Source: Fulvivirga marina
GTDB lineage: Bacteria; Bacteroidota; Bacteroidia; Cytophagales; Cyclobacteriaceae
Assembly: GCF_016775155.1 (NCBI RefSeq)
Contig: NZ_JAEUGD010000042.1
Span: 372,001-436,000 of the forward strand
Reading direction: 5' to 3'
DNA: 64,000 nt
The notes under the pieces are model-generated. The model did no database searches. It was not told where the DNA came from and saw only the letters and a program-made list of their open reading frames with translations. The translations under genes were made by a program, and so were the position numbers. Every line of letters starts with the position of its first letter. Position 1 is the stretch's first letter. Shown here one piece after another: positions 37,072 to 44,954 of this stretch.

Positions 37072-38585
37072 CCTTCTATCAGTTTTGAAGCCATTATACC
37101 AGAGTCCAGGGCCTCAATTAAAAGAGGGAGTCGGCCATTGTCAACACCTGCAAATACCATGTTCTTGTCAGGGCGTATTTTATTCTTATCATTGAAAAGG
37201 TACCCGGCAGAAGGTATCGGCATGGCATGGCCCATAGCTTTAATGAAAACCTTTAAGACATTCTTATCTATTGAAACCCCAAAATATTCATTGATTCTGG
37301 CTATAGTAACTTCTGCTATTTTTTGTTTGTTTTTTTCAACATTGATTAAATCAGCCCTTGAGTCAGGTGGCAGGCAATAATATGCAGTTAGTATCCGCTG
37401 TTCGTTAGGAGATGGGTGTTGAGCCATTGAATCTGTAAATCCCATAAATGATTTATCATCGGTTAGCATTTCGTTTTGCCAGTAGCCGATAGAAGGCAGG
37501 GCGTTGTTTTTCTCAACTACAATGTTGACAACCATCCATGGAGCGTAGATAGTATTTTTAAAAAGTGGAGCGGCTTTGGGGTATATATACTTTAGGGCAT
37601 GTTTTTGCCCTGCATAGATAATGTTCTTGACTTGTAAAACTTTAACGACTTGTTGCTTTATATCTATAATGCGTACTTCGTAGCCATTTTTTGACTTGCT
37701 GATGGAGCTCACGAGGTGACTCGGCTGCAGCCTTTCTTTACCGACATGGTCTATCATTTTGTTTATGAAATAATGGTTGCCTTCTGGCGGAGAAAAAAGT
37801 TCAACAACCTCCTTGTAGTATGGTCTGCAGGCATAGTAGTGTATGCCTGCTAAAGCTGATACGTGTTGGGCCCCCGCTCCGTAATCATCTTTCATATGAT
37901 AATCCACGCCACAAATAAATTCGTCGTTGACAGATATTTTGCTCTTTATGAAATCGAGAAAGGTGATATTATTGAGGTAGTGATAATCTGAGTTAATCAT
38001 TCGACCAGGAAGTGTCATTTTTCCTGAATAAGGTGCAATAAGATTTATAAGTTGATCTTTTTGTTCCTGATTAGATATGACATCATGAGTAAACGTACCC
38101 TTGTTATAGCATTGATTTTTTCTGCGGTGTTTAATCAGGTGTTGCTGATCTTTAAAACTCCAGGTTTCGTTCCAGGGCAAATACTCTATAATATTTAACT
38201 TTTCTAGTAGGTGAAGAGCTTCAGGGCCATAGTTTTTGGGGTAGGCATGATCATAATGTGCACCTTGAGAAAATAGGCTGCCATTAAACGAGCCAGAGGA
38301 GGAACTTCCGCCGAAATCCTCAGATAATTCACATAGTAGGAAGTCCTTATCCTTTAGTTTGCATGCGGCAGCCATTCCTGCGATGCCACCCCCCACTATC
38401 AGTGTATTTACAGGAGAAATGTTTCTAATAGTAAAATCTCTGTTTTTCAATAGCAGGTGCCCTGTAGAGGCATCAGATTTAACCTCAATATCAAAGCCTT
38501 TGCTGGTTGCCAGCCAATGGCATGACTTAAGCAGGATAGGTATTGAGAGAAGGGATGTGGTTTTTACAAATTCTCTGCGATTCAT
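37068..38585 (-). CDS. Tat-exported FAD-dependent amine-oxidase-like oxidoreductase
   Basis: The 505-residue protein has a twin-arginine type leader (MNRREFVKTTSLLSIPILLK) with a possible lipobox Cys right after it (LLKSC). A Rossmann FAD-binding motif VGGGIAGMAAACKLK follows near residue 67, then a flavin monoamine oxidase-like body. The C-terminal FAD motif is seen around PDKNMVFAGVDNG. Such enzymes oxidise amines or desaturate substrates, transferring electrons to oxygen or quinone. Its operon with SpeD and a spermidine-synthase-like gene makes a polyamine-type substrate the best guess, acting outside the inner membrane. The gap to the upstream membrane gene is 2 nt. Confidence 0.8.
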   Translation of the reverse strand: MNRREFVKTTSLLSIPILLKSCHWLATSKGFDIEVKSDASTGHLLLKNRDFTIRNISPVNTLIVGGGIAGMAAACKLKDKDFLLCELSEDFGGSSSSGSFNGSLFSQGAHYDHAYPKNYGPEALHLLEKLNIIEYLPWNETWSFKDQQHLIKHRRKNQCYNKGTFTHDVISNQEQKDQLINLIAPYSGKMTLPGRMINSDYHYLNNITFLDFIKSKISVNDEFICGVDYHMKDDYGAGAQHVSALAGIHYYACRPYYKEVVELFSPPEGNHYFINKMIDHVGKERLQPSHLVSSISKSKNGYEVRIIDIKQQVVKVLQVKNIIYAGQKHALKYIYPKAAPLFKNTIYAPWMVVNIVVEKNNALPSIGYWQNEMLTDDKSFMGFTDSMAQHPSPNEQRILTAYYCLPPDSRADLINVEKNKQKIAEVTIARINEYFGVSIDKNVLKVFIKAMGHAMPIPSAGYLFNDKNKIRPDKNMVFAGVDNGRLPLLIEALDSGIMASKLIEG

Positions 38586-38587
38586 GA

Positions 38588-39697
38588 CTACCGTAAAATT
38601 ACAGTTTTGATATAAGGGTTAGTCTTGGTTTTCCAGATAAATCCATCTAGAATGTAATGTGTGACTTGAGGAACCGAAAGGGCTGCCAAGGCCAAAGCTT
38701 GCATCAGATAAGTTTTCAGAGCAGGAAATGGGTAAGAAAATAGTTTGGAGAAAAAAGCCTCATTTTCTCGGAACAAAAACATATCCCACAAATATTCCTC
38801 CCCATAAGCCAGTACAAATATTGCCAATATCATCAAGCAGATATTGCTAATTGCTTTAATGTGTGAGACGTTTGATTTGATTTGCCTTTTGCCTTCTACA
38901 TAGAAGAAAATCAAAACCATGTAAGGCACCCCATGGGCAACAACGTTGGTCAGCGAGAATGCCAGATCTGAATTAAAGTAAACAATACCTAAATACCAAT
39001 TACCTGATGTTGTCAGTATCCAGAGTACTTTACCCCAAGGAAATCGGAGGTTGTTGTTCATGTGAAGATAAACTTCTTCGAACAGCCAGAAGATCAGAAT
39101 ACAGAAGTATATGAAGGAGGTGAATTGGTTGAACGTATTTATGGTGACGTCATTCCATATAGGGACAGTGTTTAACCAGGTTCTTATGTTTAGAAAGTCT
39201 CCATCTATAAACCAGTTAAAGTGTCGGTCATAGTTAATGTGCCAATAAAATAAAGGGTATAACATACCAACGTAAATGGCAGTTTTATCTGATATTCGTT
39301 TTTTAAGATTGAGAAAGCCATATTTTGCTCTATAGATCTGCATAAAGCCGTATTGCTGCTTGATGAAGTGGTAAACCGCCAGGTAGGCAAGAATGCTCCA
39401 AAATAAAGTGGTTGATGATAGGGCCAGAATAAAGAACAGTATTAGTCCAATCAATGGAGCACTTATAAGTAATTTTTTATGTGAGTGAAACTCTTCTTTA
39501 TCCAGATATGTCCGGAAGATTGTACTCCATACATGAGTTACGTCAATGCCCAGGATTATGACCACCCAAAACCATAGTGGTATGCTTTGCTGAAGAATAT
39601 TTTCGGGAAGCAGAAAACAAATTAGCCATGTGAGCCATACAGGCAAGCTCAGTAACCAGATATCCGTTGGTTTATTGAAAATCCAGATTTTCTTCAT
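38588..39697 (-). CDS. Polytopic membrane protein of the SpeD operon
   Basis: I do not recognise the family. The 369-residue protein has about nine membrane helices. It has conserved-looking polar positions in membrane context: GIDVTHVWS, LAVYHFIKQQYGFMQIYRAK, TNVVAHGVPYM and QVTHYILDGFIWK. Repeated His near helix ends could bind metal or a redox cofactor, as in membrane desaturases or hydroxylases. It lies 3 nt after the spermidine-synthase-like gene and 2 nt before the FAD gene, so its function is probably tied to theirs (transport or modification of an amine product). Confidence 0.78.
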   Translation of the reverse strand: MKKIWIFNKPTDIWLLSLPVWLTWLICFLLPENILQQSIPLWFWVVIILGIDVTHVWSTIFRTYLDKEEFHSHKKLLISAPLIGLILFFILALSSTTLFWSILAYLAVYHFIKQQYGFMQIYRAKYGFLNLKKRISDKTAIYVGMLYPLFYWHINYDRHFNWFIDGDFLNIRTWLNTVPIWNDVTINTFNQFTSFIYFCILIFWLFEEVYLHMNNNLRFPWGKVLWILTTSGNWYLGIVYFNSDLAFSLTNVVAHGVPYMVLIFFYVEGKRQIKSNVSHIKAISNICLMILAIFVLAYGEEYLWDMFLFRENEAFFSKLFSYPFPALKTYLMQALALAALSVPQVTHYILDGFIWKTKTNPYIKTVILR

Positions 39698-39700
39698 AGG

Positions 39701-41137
39701 CTAAAAAATCCACGTGCCTGATTTGTAATATTCATGTATAACAGGTTTTTTTAACGTATTTATATCAAAGGTATCCATATGTACTGGAGGCTTTCCGAAG
39801 GACATGACCAACTGCATGGCTTCATGATTAATCCATTTGGTATTAAGGCCTTCAAAAGTACATTGTCGCGCTTTATTGTGTAGTTCGGTTTCAGAGATAT
39901 CTTTGGCTCCAATGATCCACCCCCATTCACCAATTGTTAGTACTTGGTTGTGCAGGGGCAAAGTGGTAAATCTTGCAGCTTTAATAGTATAATCTATAGT
40001 ATAGAATGCAACTGTGGCAAGGTATGGACTCCCGGCCTGAGTAACCAGGAGTCCGTTATCGTTTAGTGCCTTGTGGCATAATTCATAAAACTCTACAGTG
40101 TAATATTGGCTTAATTCAATGTCAACAGGGTCAGGTACATCTACAAATACCAGATCATATTGCGAAGAGTCAGAAGCGAGTAAGCGAAAAATCTCACCGT
40201 GCCTGACCTTTAGTTTATCACTTTTCAAAGAGTGATTATTTAAGTTAGTGAACCAGTTGAGCTTGGTGGAAATACTGAGAAGAGCTGTGTCCACTGGGGC
40301 CAGGTCAATTTGTGTTACATCTTTGTGTTTTAAAACTTCATTGACCAAAAGGCCGTTTTCTCCTCCGATGATCAGTATTTTTTTTGGGACAGAGCTAATC
40401 TCCATGGCAGGGTGTACCATAGGCTCAAAGTAAAGGCTTCTATCGATAGAGCTAAACTGGTTGATGTTATCATAGTAAAACCATTCATGCCCCTTCCAGG
40501 TTGTTATATCTATTTGGTGATATGGAGTTTGAGCAGAATAAAGGACCTTGTCGTAATATCTCTTTTGACTTTCATACATTCTGGTATTGTTTGGAATCCA
40601 GGCACTGATCAATATAACTATAAGAATACCAGTTGCCCATAGTCCGGACTTCTTCCACTTCTCATAAAGCGGATCATTTAGAAGGTGCAGCGTAGCAAAT
40701 GGTATGAAGAGCCATTTGGTCAACGGGTAGTATCCAGCCCAAAATGCCAAAGCAGCTATTGGGATAAACCATATTGTTAGCTGAAAATTCCTTGACTTTA
40801 TAAAAATACCCATGGTGGCTGCCAATATGGAAAGTGTAGTATATGATACAATATTTGACCAATCTACATATCCATAAACCCAGAAAACTAGTTCGAAACC
40901 CCAAAATATTGTGGCCAGGAATAGTAGGCTGATAACTACAGAGACTGATCCTTTCAAGTCAATATATTTTACTGCTACAGCAAATGATGCGATTAGAATC
41001 AAAAATACAGGTGCCCAATCAACAAGGTTGTTTTCGTAGAAGTAATTGAGCAGATCGAATTGCTGCCTAAGTGCTGTGCCCAGTAATAAGGCTGCGATGA
41101 GAAGGTGTAAGTGTAGACCTATATTCCGAAGTGTCAT
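39701..41137 (-). CDS. Membrane-fused spermidine-synthase-like protein (2), degenerate motif
   Basis: The start at 41137 (MTLRNIGLHLHLLIAALLLG) is chosen because its ATG forms an ATGA overlap with the speD stop; a start 18 nt upstream is also open. The product has about seven membrane helices, then a spermidine-synthase-like domain. The nucleotide loop reads GGENG where the paralogue has GGGDGG, and the next acidic motif is DLAPVD. VFVDVPDP and GEWGWIIGAK are kept. The catalytic-type Asp is therefore present but the dcAdoMet-binding loop is altered. It may bind a different nucleotide-amine or act as a partner of the intact paralogue at 35527. Confidence 0.85.
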   Translation of the reverse strand: MTLRNIGLHLHLLIAALLLGTALRQQFDLLNYFYENNLVDWAPVFLILIASFAVAVKYIDLKGSVSVVISLLFLATIFWGFELVFWVYGYVDWSNIVSYTTLSILAATMGIFIKSRNFQLTIWFIPIAALAFWAGYYPLTKWLFIPFATLHLLNDPLYEKWKKSGLWATGILIVILISAWIPNNTRMYESQKRYYDKVLYSAQTPYHQIDITTWKGHEWFYYDNINQFSSIDRSLYFEPMVHPAMEISSVPKKILIIGGENGLLVNEVLKHKDVTQIDLAPVDTALLSISTKLNWFTNLNNHSLKSDKLKVRHGEIFRLLASDSSQYDLVFVDVPDPVDIELSQYYTVEFYELCHKALNDNGLLVTQAGSPYLATVAFYTIDYTIKAARFTTLPLHNQVLTIGEWGWIIGAKDISETELHNKARQCTFEGLNTKWINHEAMQLVMSFGKPPVHMDTFDINTLKKPVIHEYYKSGTWIF

Positions 41138-41436
41138 TTTACCACATTTTTGCATTCCTTATATTCATCCAGCAAAACCAGAAACCTGTCATACATTTCC
41201 GAGTTGCAGCTACTCAGCTCGATATAGGTTTTGTGTTCCTCTGGGAAGGTGTGAATGGCAAAATGACTTTCTGATAACAGCCACAGGCAGGTATAGCCCT
41301 GCGGACTAAAATGATGCTCCATACAGTTAAGAAGACCAAAACCTGAAGAAAGCAATATTTGCTTAAAATCTTTTTTTAAGCTTTCAGGGTTTATGTCTTT
41401 AATCCAGCACGAAAAGTTATCAATCTTAGCTTCCAA
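41134..41436 (-). CDS. speD: S-adenosylmethionine decarboxylase proenzyme-like protein
   Basis: The 100-residue protein has the hallmark of prokaryotic AdoMet decarboxylases: LLSESHFAIHTFPEEHKTYI followed by ELSSC. The self-cleavage site would be Glu56-Ser57, with Ser57 becoming the pyruvoyl group. His62 and Cys77 lie +5 and +20 from it, the same spacing as Ser63, His68 and Cys83 of Thermotoga SpeD as I recall them. It would produce decarboxylated AdoMet, the aminopropyl donor for the adjacent spermidine-synthase-like proteins. It is shorter than usual (about 115-130). It overlaps the next gene by 4 nt and leads the four-gene operon. Confidence 0.9.
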   Translation of the reverse strand: MEAKIDNFSCWIKDINPESLKKDFKQILLSSGFGLLNCMEHHFSPQGYTCLWLLSESHFAIHTFPEEHKTYIELSSCNSEMYDRFLVLLDEYKECKNVVK

Positions 41437-41475
41437 AAATGCTTTTTTTTAGGTGTATTCTCTAATAGTCAAAAG

Positions 41476-41483
41476 CAAAAATA
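41476..41483 (-). promoter_or_regulatory. Candidate -7 element of the speD operon
   Basis: On the minus strand this reads TATTTTTG, matching TAnnTTTG, about 40 nt upstream of the speD start. No clear -33 TTTG was found. Confidence 0.35.
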
Positions 41484-41523
41484 TGATTTTTTTTGGATGA
41501 TCTATAGTTTGGAGCTTTCAAGG

Positions 41524-41567
41524 TTCAATAAAAAAGCAGCGATGAAATATACGCTGCTTTTATTGAA
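41524..41567. terminator. Inverted-repeat terminator after dps
   Basis: TTCAATAAAA...AGCAGCG and CGCTGCT...TTTATTGAA pair nearly perfectly (about 17 bp arms) with A and T runs on both sides. It serves the minus-strand dps gene and could work from either side. Confidence 0.85.
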
Positions 41568-41584
41568 ATCAAATGTAGGGGGTA

Positions 41585-42025
41585 TTATTTCATCCATGCT
41601 TTCATCATCCAAAGCGTTTTTTCCTGCTCATCGATGAAATCTGACATTAAATCCTCGGTGCCGTCGTCGCCGGCTTGGGCAGCCATCTCTTTTATTTCTC
41701 TTTCAAGATCAAGGATGTTTTTCAGGTCATCAATTATAGAAGAAACAGCCCCTTCACCATCATGAATATTCTTTTTTGCTTTAATAGTTGAGTTTTCTAT
41801 ATAATCGTTAAATGAGTGTAAAGGCTTTCCTTCAATAGTAAGGATTCTTTCAGCTATATCATCAATTTTCAGAGCAGAGTCAGTGTATAATTCTTCAAAT
41901 TTGTCATGTAACTGAAAAAAATGTTTACCCTGAATGTTCCAATGAAAACCTCTAAGGTTTTGGTAGTAAATCTGGTAGTCAGCAAGTAAAATATTCAGTT
42001 TGTCTATTATTTTGTCGTTTTTCAT
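41585..42025 (-). CDS. dps: Dps-like DNA-protecting ferritin
   Basis: The start at 42025 (MKNDKIIDKLNILLADYQIY) is chosen because the ferritin-like core begins about ten residues later. Open starts further upstream (42052, 42127) would add an unrelated hydrophobic stretch. The 146-residue four-helix protein has the intersubunit ferroxidase residues of the family: His in RGFHWNIQGKHFFQLHDKFE and Asp/Glu in KIDDIAERIL. Dps dodecamers store iron by peroxide-driven oxidation and shield DNA in stress. The gene is monocistronic with a strong terminator. Confidence 0.93.
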   Translation of the reverse strand: MKNDKIIDKLNILLADYQIYYQNLRGFHWNIQGKHFFQLHDKFEELYTDSALKIDDIAERILTIEGKPLHSFNDYIENSTIKAKKNIHDGEGAVSSIIDDLKNILDLEREIKEMAAQAGDDGTEDLMSDFIDEQEKTLWMMKAWMK

Positions 42026-42189
42026 TCCCTGTTTTTTGTTTTGTTTGATCATCAATTTTATAAACGTAAAGGTGTCACTAATTGATTGGCAAATCAAATT
42101 GATTATGTTTATAAGGGCATAGTTCAAGTCTATATCAATATTTCTTGTGACTTCTGAGGGCTAAACTTAAATTCTTAGCAGTTTTGATA

Positions 42190-42197
42190 TATATTTG
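42190..42197 (+). promoter_or_regulatory. Candidate -7 element of the nuoABCD operon
   Basis: TATATTTG fits TAnnTTTG and ends 23 nt before the nuoA start. A matching -33 element is not obvious. Confidence 0.35.
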
Positions 42198-42220
42198 ATA
42201 TAAATGTTAGTCAAATAGAA

Positions 42221-42703
42221 ATGGATATTGAGATTTCAGCATTTGGAGAGATATTGATCTTCCTCATCGGAGGTGTACTTTTTATTATGGGAGGGTTGGT
42301 GACCTCATGGATTATCAGGCCTGACCGACCCAATGAAGAGAAACTTCAAACCTATGAAAGTGGAGAACAACCATTGAGCTCTGCGTGGGCTCGTTTTAAT
42401 ATCAGATTTTATATTATAGCATTGCTATTTGTGTTGTTTGAGGTGGAAATAGTGTTTTTGTTTCCGTGGGCGACCGTATTTGGCAGAGGAGAGCTTGTGG
42501 AACAAACAGATGGGCTATGGGGGTGGTTTGCTTTAATTGAAATGGTGGTATTCATTCTGGTATTAGCTTTAGGGCTTGCCTGGGCTTGGGTGCGCGGCTA
42601 CCTGGAGTGGCCTAAGACTGAGCAAAGAGAAGAGGAAGGCTATAAATCACCAGTGCCTAAAGAACTTTACGATAACATTAATAATAAGTATAGCCGCAGC
42701 TAG
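42221..42703 (+). CDS. nuoA: NADH-quinone oxidoreductase subunit A
   Basis: The 160-residue protein has three membrane helices (GEILIFLIGGVLFIMGGLV, FYIIALLFVLFEVEIVFLFP, FALIEMVVFILVLALGLAWA) and the family loop YESGEQPLSSAWARFNIRFY. NuoA is a membrane subunit at the junction with the hydrophilic arm of complex I. The conserved acidic cluster FEVEIVFLFPWA is intact. It has a somewhat long C-terminal tail. It starts the nuoABCD set. Confidence 0.96.
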   Translation: MDIEISAFGEILIFLIGGVLFIMGGLVTSWIIRPDRPNEEKLQTYESGEQPLSSAWARFNIRFYIIALLFVLFEVEIVFLFPWATVFGRGELVEQTDGLWGWFALIEMVVFILVLALGLAWAWVRGYLEWPKTEQREEEGYKSPVPKELYDNINNKYSRS

Positions 42704-42724
42704 AACTTATGAGAAATAGAATCT

Positions 42725-43246
42725 ATGGGCTTATTAGATAAAAAATTCAATAGCGGGGGTGTTATCATTACTAAGGTTGATGACCTTATTAACTGGGCAA
42801 GGTTGTCATCGATGTTTCCCATGACCTTTGGTATCGCTTGTTGTGCTATTGAGTTTATGACAACAGGAACATCCGTTTACGATATGGACAGGCTTGGTAT
42901 GGCCCCCAGGGCTTCTCCCAGGCAAGCTGATGTTATGATAGTCGCTGGAACGGTTACGTTTAAAATGGCAGACAGGATAAGGAGGCTTTATGAGCAAATG
43001 TCAGAACCAAGATATGTTATATCTATGGGGTCATGCTCTAATTGCGGAGGCCCATATTGGGAGCATGGTTATCACGTGGTTAAAGGTGTAGACAGGATTA
43101 TTCCTGTCGATGTTTATGTGCCAGGATGCCCCCCCAGGCCAGAAGCACTAATTGGAGGGTTCCTTAAACTGCAGGAAAAAATCAGAAATGAATCTTTAAT
43201 GGCTCCTAAAGCCTTGGAGAGATTGATGAAGAAACAAGAAGCTTGA
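42725..43246 (+). CDS. nuoB: NADH-quinone oxidoreductase subunit B
   Basis: NuoB carries the last iron-sulfur cluster, N2, which reduces quinone. The 173-residue protein has the cluster ligands: the tandem Cys in [11 protein letters not shown], Cys in [10 protein letters not shown] and Cys in [11 protein letters not shown]. It begins 21 nt after nuoA, and its stop codon overlaps the start of nuoC by 4 nt. All ligands are present, so the enzyme should be functional if the missing subunits are encoded elsewhere. Confidence 0.98.
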   Translation: MGLLDKKFNSGGVIITKVDDLINWARLSSMFPMTFGIACCAIEFMTTGTSVYDMDRLGMAPRASPRQADVMIVAGTVTFKMADRIRRLYEQMSEPRYVISMGSCSNCGGPYWEHGYHVVKGVDRIIPVDVYVPGCPPRPEALIGGFLKLQEKIRNESLMAPKALERLMKKQEA

Positions 43247-43734
43247 TCATGGAATTAGACAAAATTATATCCTTGCTCAAAAGTAAATTTGGAGACGAAG
43301 TTATTCATGAAATTGATGAAAATGCTTCTCCAAAAGCCGTTGTAGTAGGTGTTGCCGATATACATCGTGTATGTATGGAGCTTCATACCAATGAGCAAAC
43401 TTACTTTGATATGCTCTCATGCCTTACCGGGCTTGACAATGGGCCGGATGCAGGTACAATGGAAGTTGTTTACAACCTATACTCTGTTCCTTTTGAAATG
43501 GGTCTGATGATCAAAGTGAAACTGGATAGAAATAAACCGGAAATAAATACGGTAAGTGATATCTGGAAGACGGCTGACTGGCATGAAAGGGAAGCTTATG
43601 ACATGTTCGGGATTAAGTTTGAGAATCACCCGGATCTGCGGCGTATACTTTTGCCTGCTGACTGGGAAGGGTATCCAATGCAAAAAGATTATCAACATCA
43701 GGAGTATTACAGAGGTATAAAAGTAGAGTATTAG
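43243..43734 (+). CDS. nuoC: NADH-quinone oxidoreductase subunit C
   Basis: The 163-residue protein is a separate NuoC, not fused to NuoD as in E. coli. The family signature is seen in [20 protein letters not shown] followed by [18 protein letters not shown]. It is a structural subunit of the hydrophilic arm at the base of cluster N2. Start and stop are both coupled: it overlaps nuoB, and nuoD begins on the very next base after its stop. Confidence 0.97.
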   Translation: MIMELDKIISLLKSKFGDEVIHEIDENASPKAVVVGVADIHRVCMELHTNEQTYFDMLSCLTGLDNGPDAGTMEVVYNLYSVPFEMGLMIKVKLDRNKPEINTVSDIWKTADWHEREAYDMFGIKFENHPDLRRILLPADWEGYPMQKDYQHQEYYRGIKVEY

Positions 43735-44952
43735 GTGGCCAACGAAATACAATATCAATATCAGGAAGATAACCTGATTAAATCGGAACCCAATAAGTAT
43801 AGGGAGGAGGATCTGAAGTCTGAGGAGATGGTTGTCAACCTTGGCCCACAGCACCCTTCCACACATGGTGTTTTAAGACTTGAGGTGGTGTATGATGGTG
43901 AGGTGGTCAGGGATGTGATACCTCATTTAGGATATCTGCACCGGTGCTTTGAAAAGCACGCAGAGTCATTGCCTTACAATCAGATAATTCCTTTTGTGGA
44001 CAGAATGGATTATCTGGCAGCTATGAACTCAGAGCATGTGTATGTTATGGGCGTGGAAAAAATGTTGGGAATAGCCGACAAACTGCCCAAGAGAGTTGAA
44101 TATATCCGTGTTTTGGTTACCGAACTGAATAGGATAGCATCTCATTTTGTGGCTGTTGGTACCTATGCTATGGATATTGGTGCTTTTACCCCTTTCTTTT
44201 GGTTGATAAGAGATAGAGAGCACATACAGCGAATGTTGGAATGGGCTAGTGGTGCCAGAATGCTTTATAATTATTTATGGGTTGGTGGTTTGTTTTATGA
44301 TCTGCCCGTGGGTTTTGAGGAGCGGTGCGCTGAATTTGTTAAATATCTTCGACCAAAGCTAGCTGAACTGGAAGGACTTGTTATGGAAAACAAAATCTTC
44401 ATAGATCGTACGGCAAATGTAGGTGTACTACCTTTAGATCTTGCGCTTAACTATGGTGTGACAGGTCCTATGCTACGAGGCTCCGGGCTACGTTACGATC
44501 TTAGAAAGGTAGATGGTTATTCTGTATACTCAGAAATTGATTTTGATGTGCCGATAGGGGAGGGAAAGGTAGGTACAGTTGGTGATTGTTGGGATAGAAC
44601 CGATGTACGTGTAAGAGAGATACATGAGTCTTTGAAAATTATCGAACAGTGTTTGGTAAAACTTACCAAAGAACATAAAAGAACCAAAGAATTCGATCCT
44701 CAAGAATTGGTTCCTAAGAAAATCAGGCCGAAGGCTCAGGATTTTTATATACGTGGGGAGACGCCAAGGGGAGAGTTAGGTTTCTTTTTTAGAGCCGATG
44801 GAAAAAGCGATATACCATTCAGGTGTAAAGCAAGATCTTCATGTTTTGTAAACCTTTCCATTATTTCGGAGTTATCCAAGGGAGGCCTTATTGCTGACCT
44901 TATAGCAATTCTTGGCTCTATTGATATTGTTTTAGGAGAAGTCGACCGCTAA
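43735..44952 (+). CDS. nuoD: NADH-quinone oxidoreductase subunit D
   Basis: The 405-residue protein is the quinone-site subunit of complex I. It has [15 protein letters not shown], the [14 protein letters not shown] loop, [13 protein letters not shown], and the C-terminal DIVLGEVDR. The start is a GTG immediately after the nuoC stop, giving [10 protein letters not shown]; a later ATG at [10 protein letters not shown] would give a shorter form. No nuoE-N genes follow; instead the next gene, 2 nt downstream, is the NAD(P)HX repair enzyme. Confidence 0.96.
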   Translation: MANEIQYQYQEDNLIKSEPNKYREEDLKSEEMVVNLGPQHPSTHGVLRLEVVYDGEVVRDVIPHLGYLHRCFEKHAESLPYNQIIPFVDRMDYLAAMNSEHVYVMGVEKMLGIADKLPKRVEYIRVLVTELNRIASHFVAVGTYAMDIGAFTPFFWLIRDREHIQRMLEWASGARMLYNYLWVGGLFYDLPVGFEERCAEFVKYLRPKLAELEGLVMENKIFIDRTANVGVLPLDLALNYGVTGPMLRGSGLRYDLRKVDGYSVYSEIDFDVPIGEGKVGTVGDCWDRTDVRVREIHESLKIIEQCLVKLTKEHKRTKEFDPQELVPKKIRPKAQDFYIRGETPRGELGFFFRADGKSDIPFRCKARSSCFVNLSIISELSKGGLIADLIAILGSIDIVLGEVDR

Positions 44953-44954
44953 AT

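Noticed and set aside
41046-41309. Plus-strand ORF with several Cys across the speD/synthase boundary
   Set aside because: It is antisense to SpeD, whose catalytic Ser, His and Cys pattern is clear.
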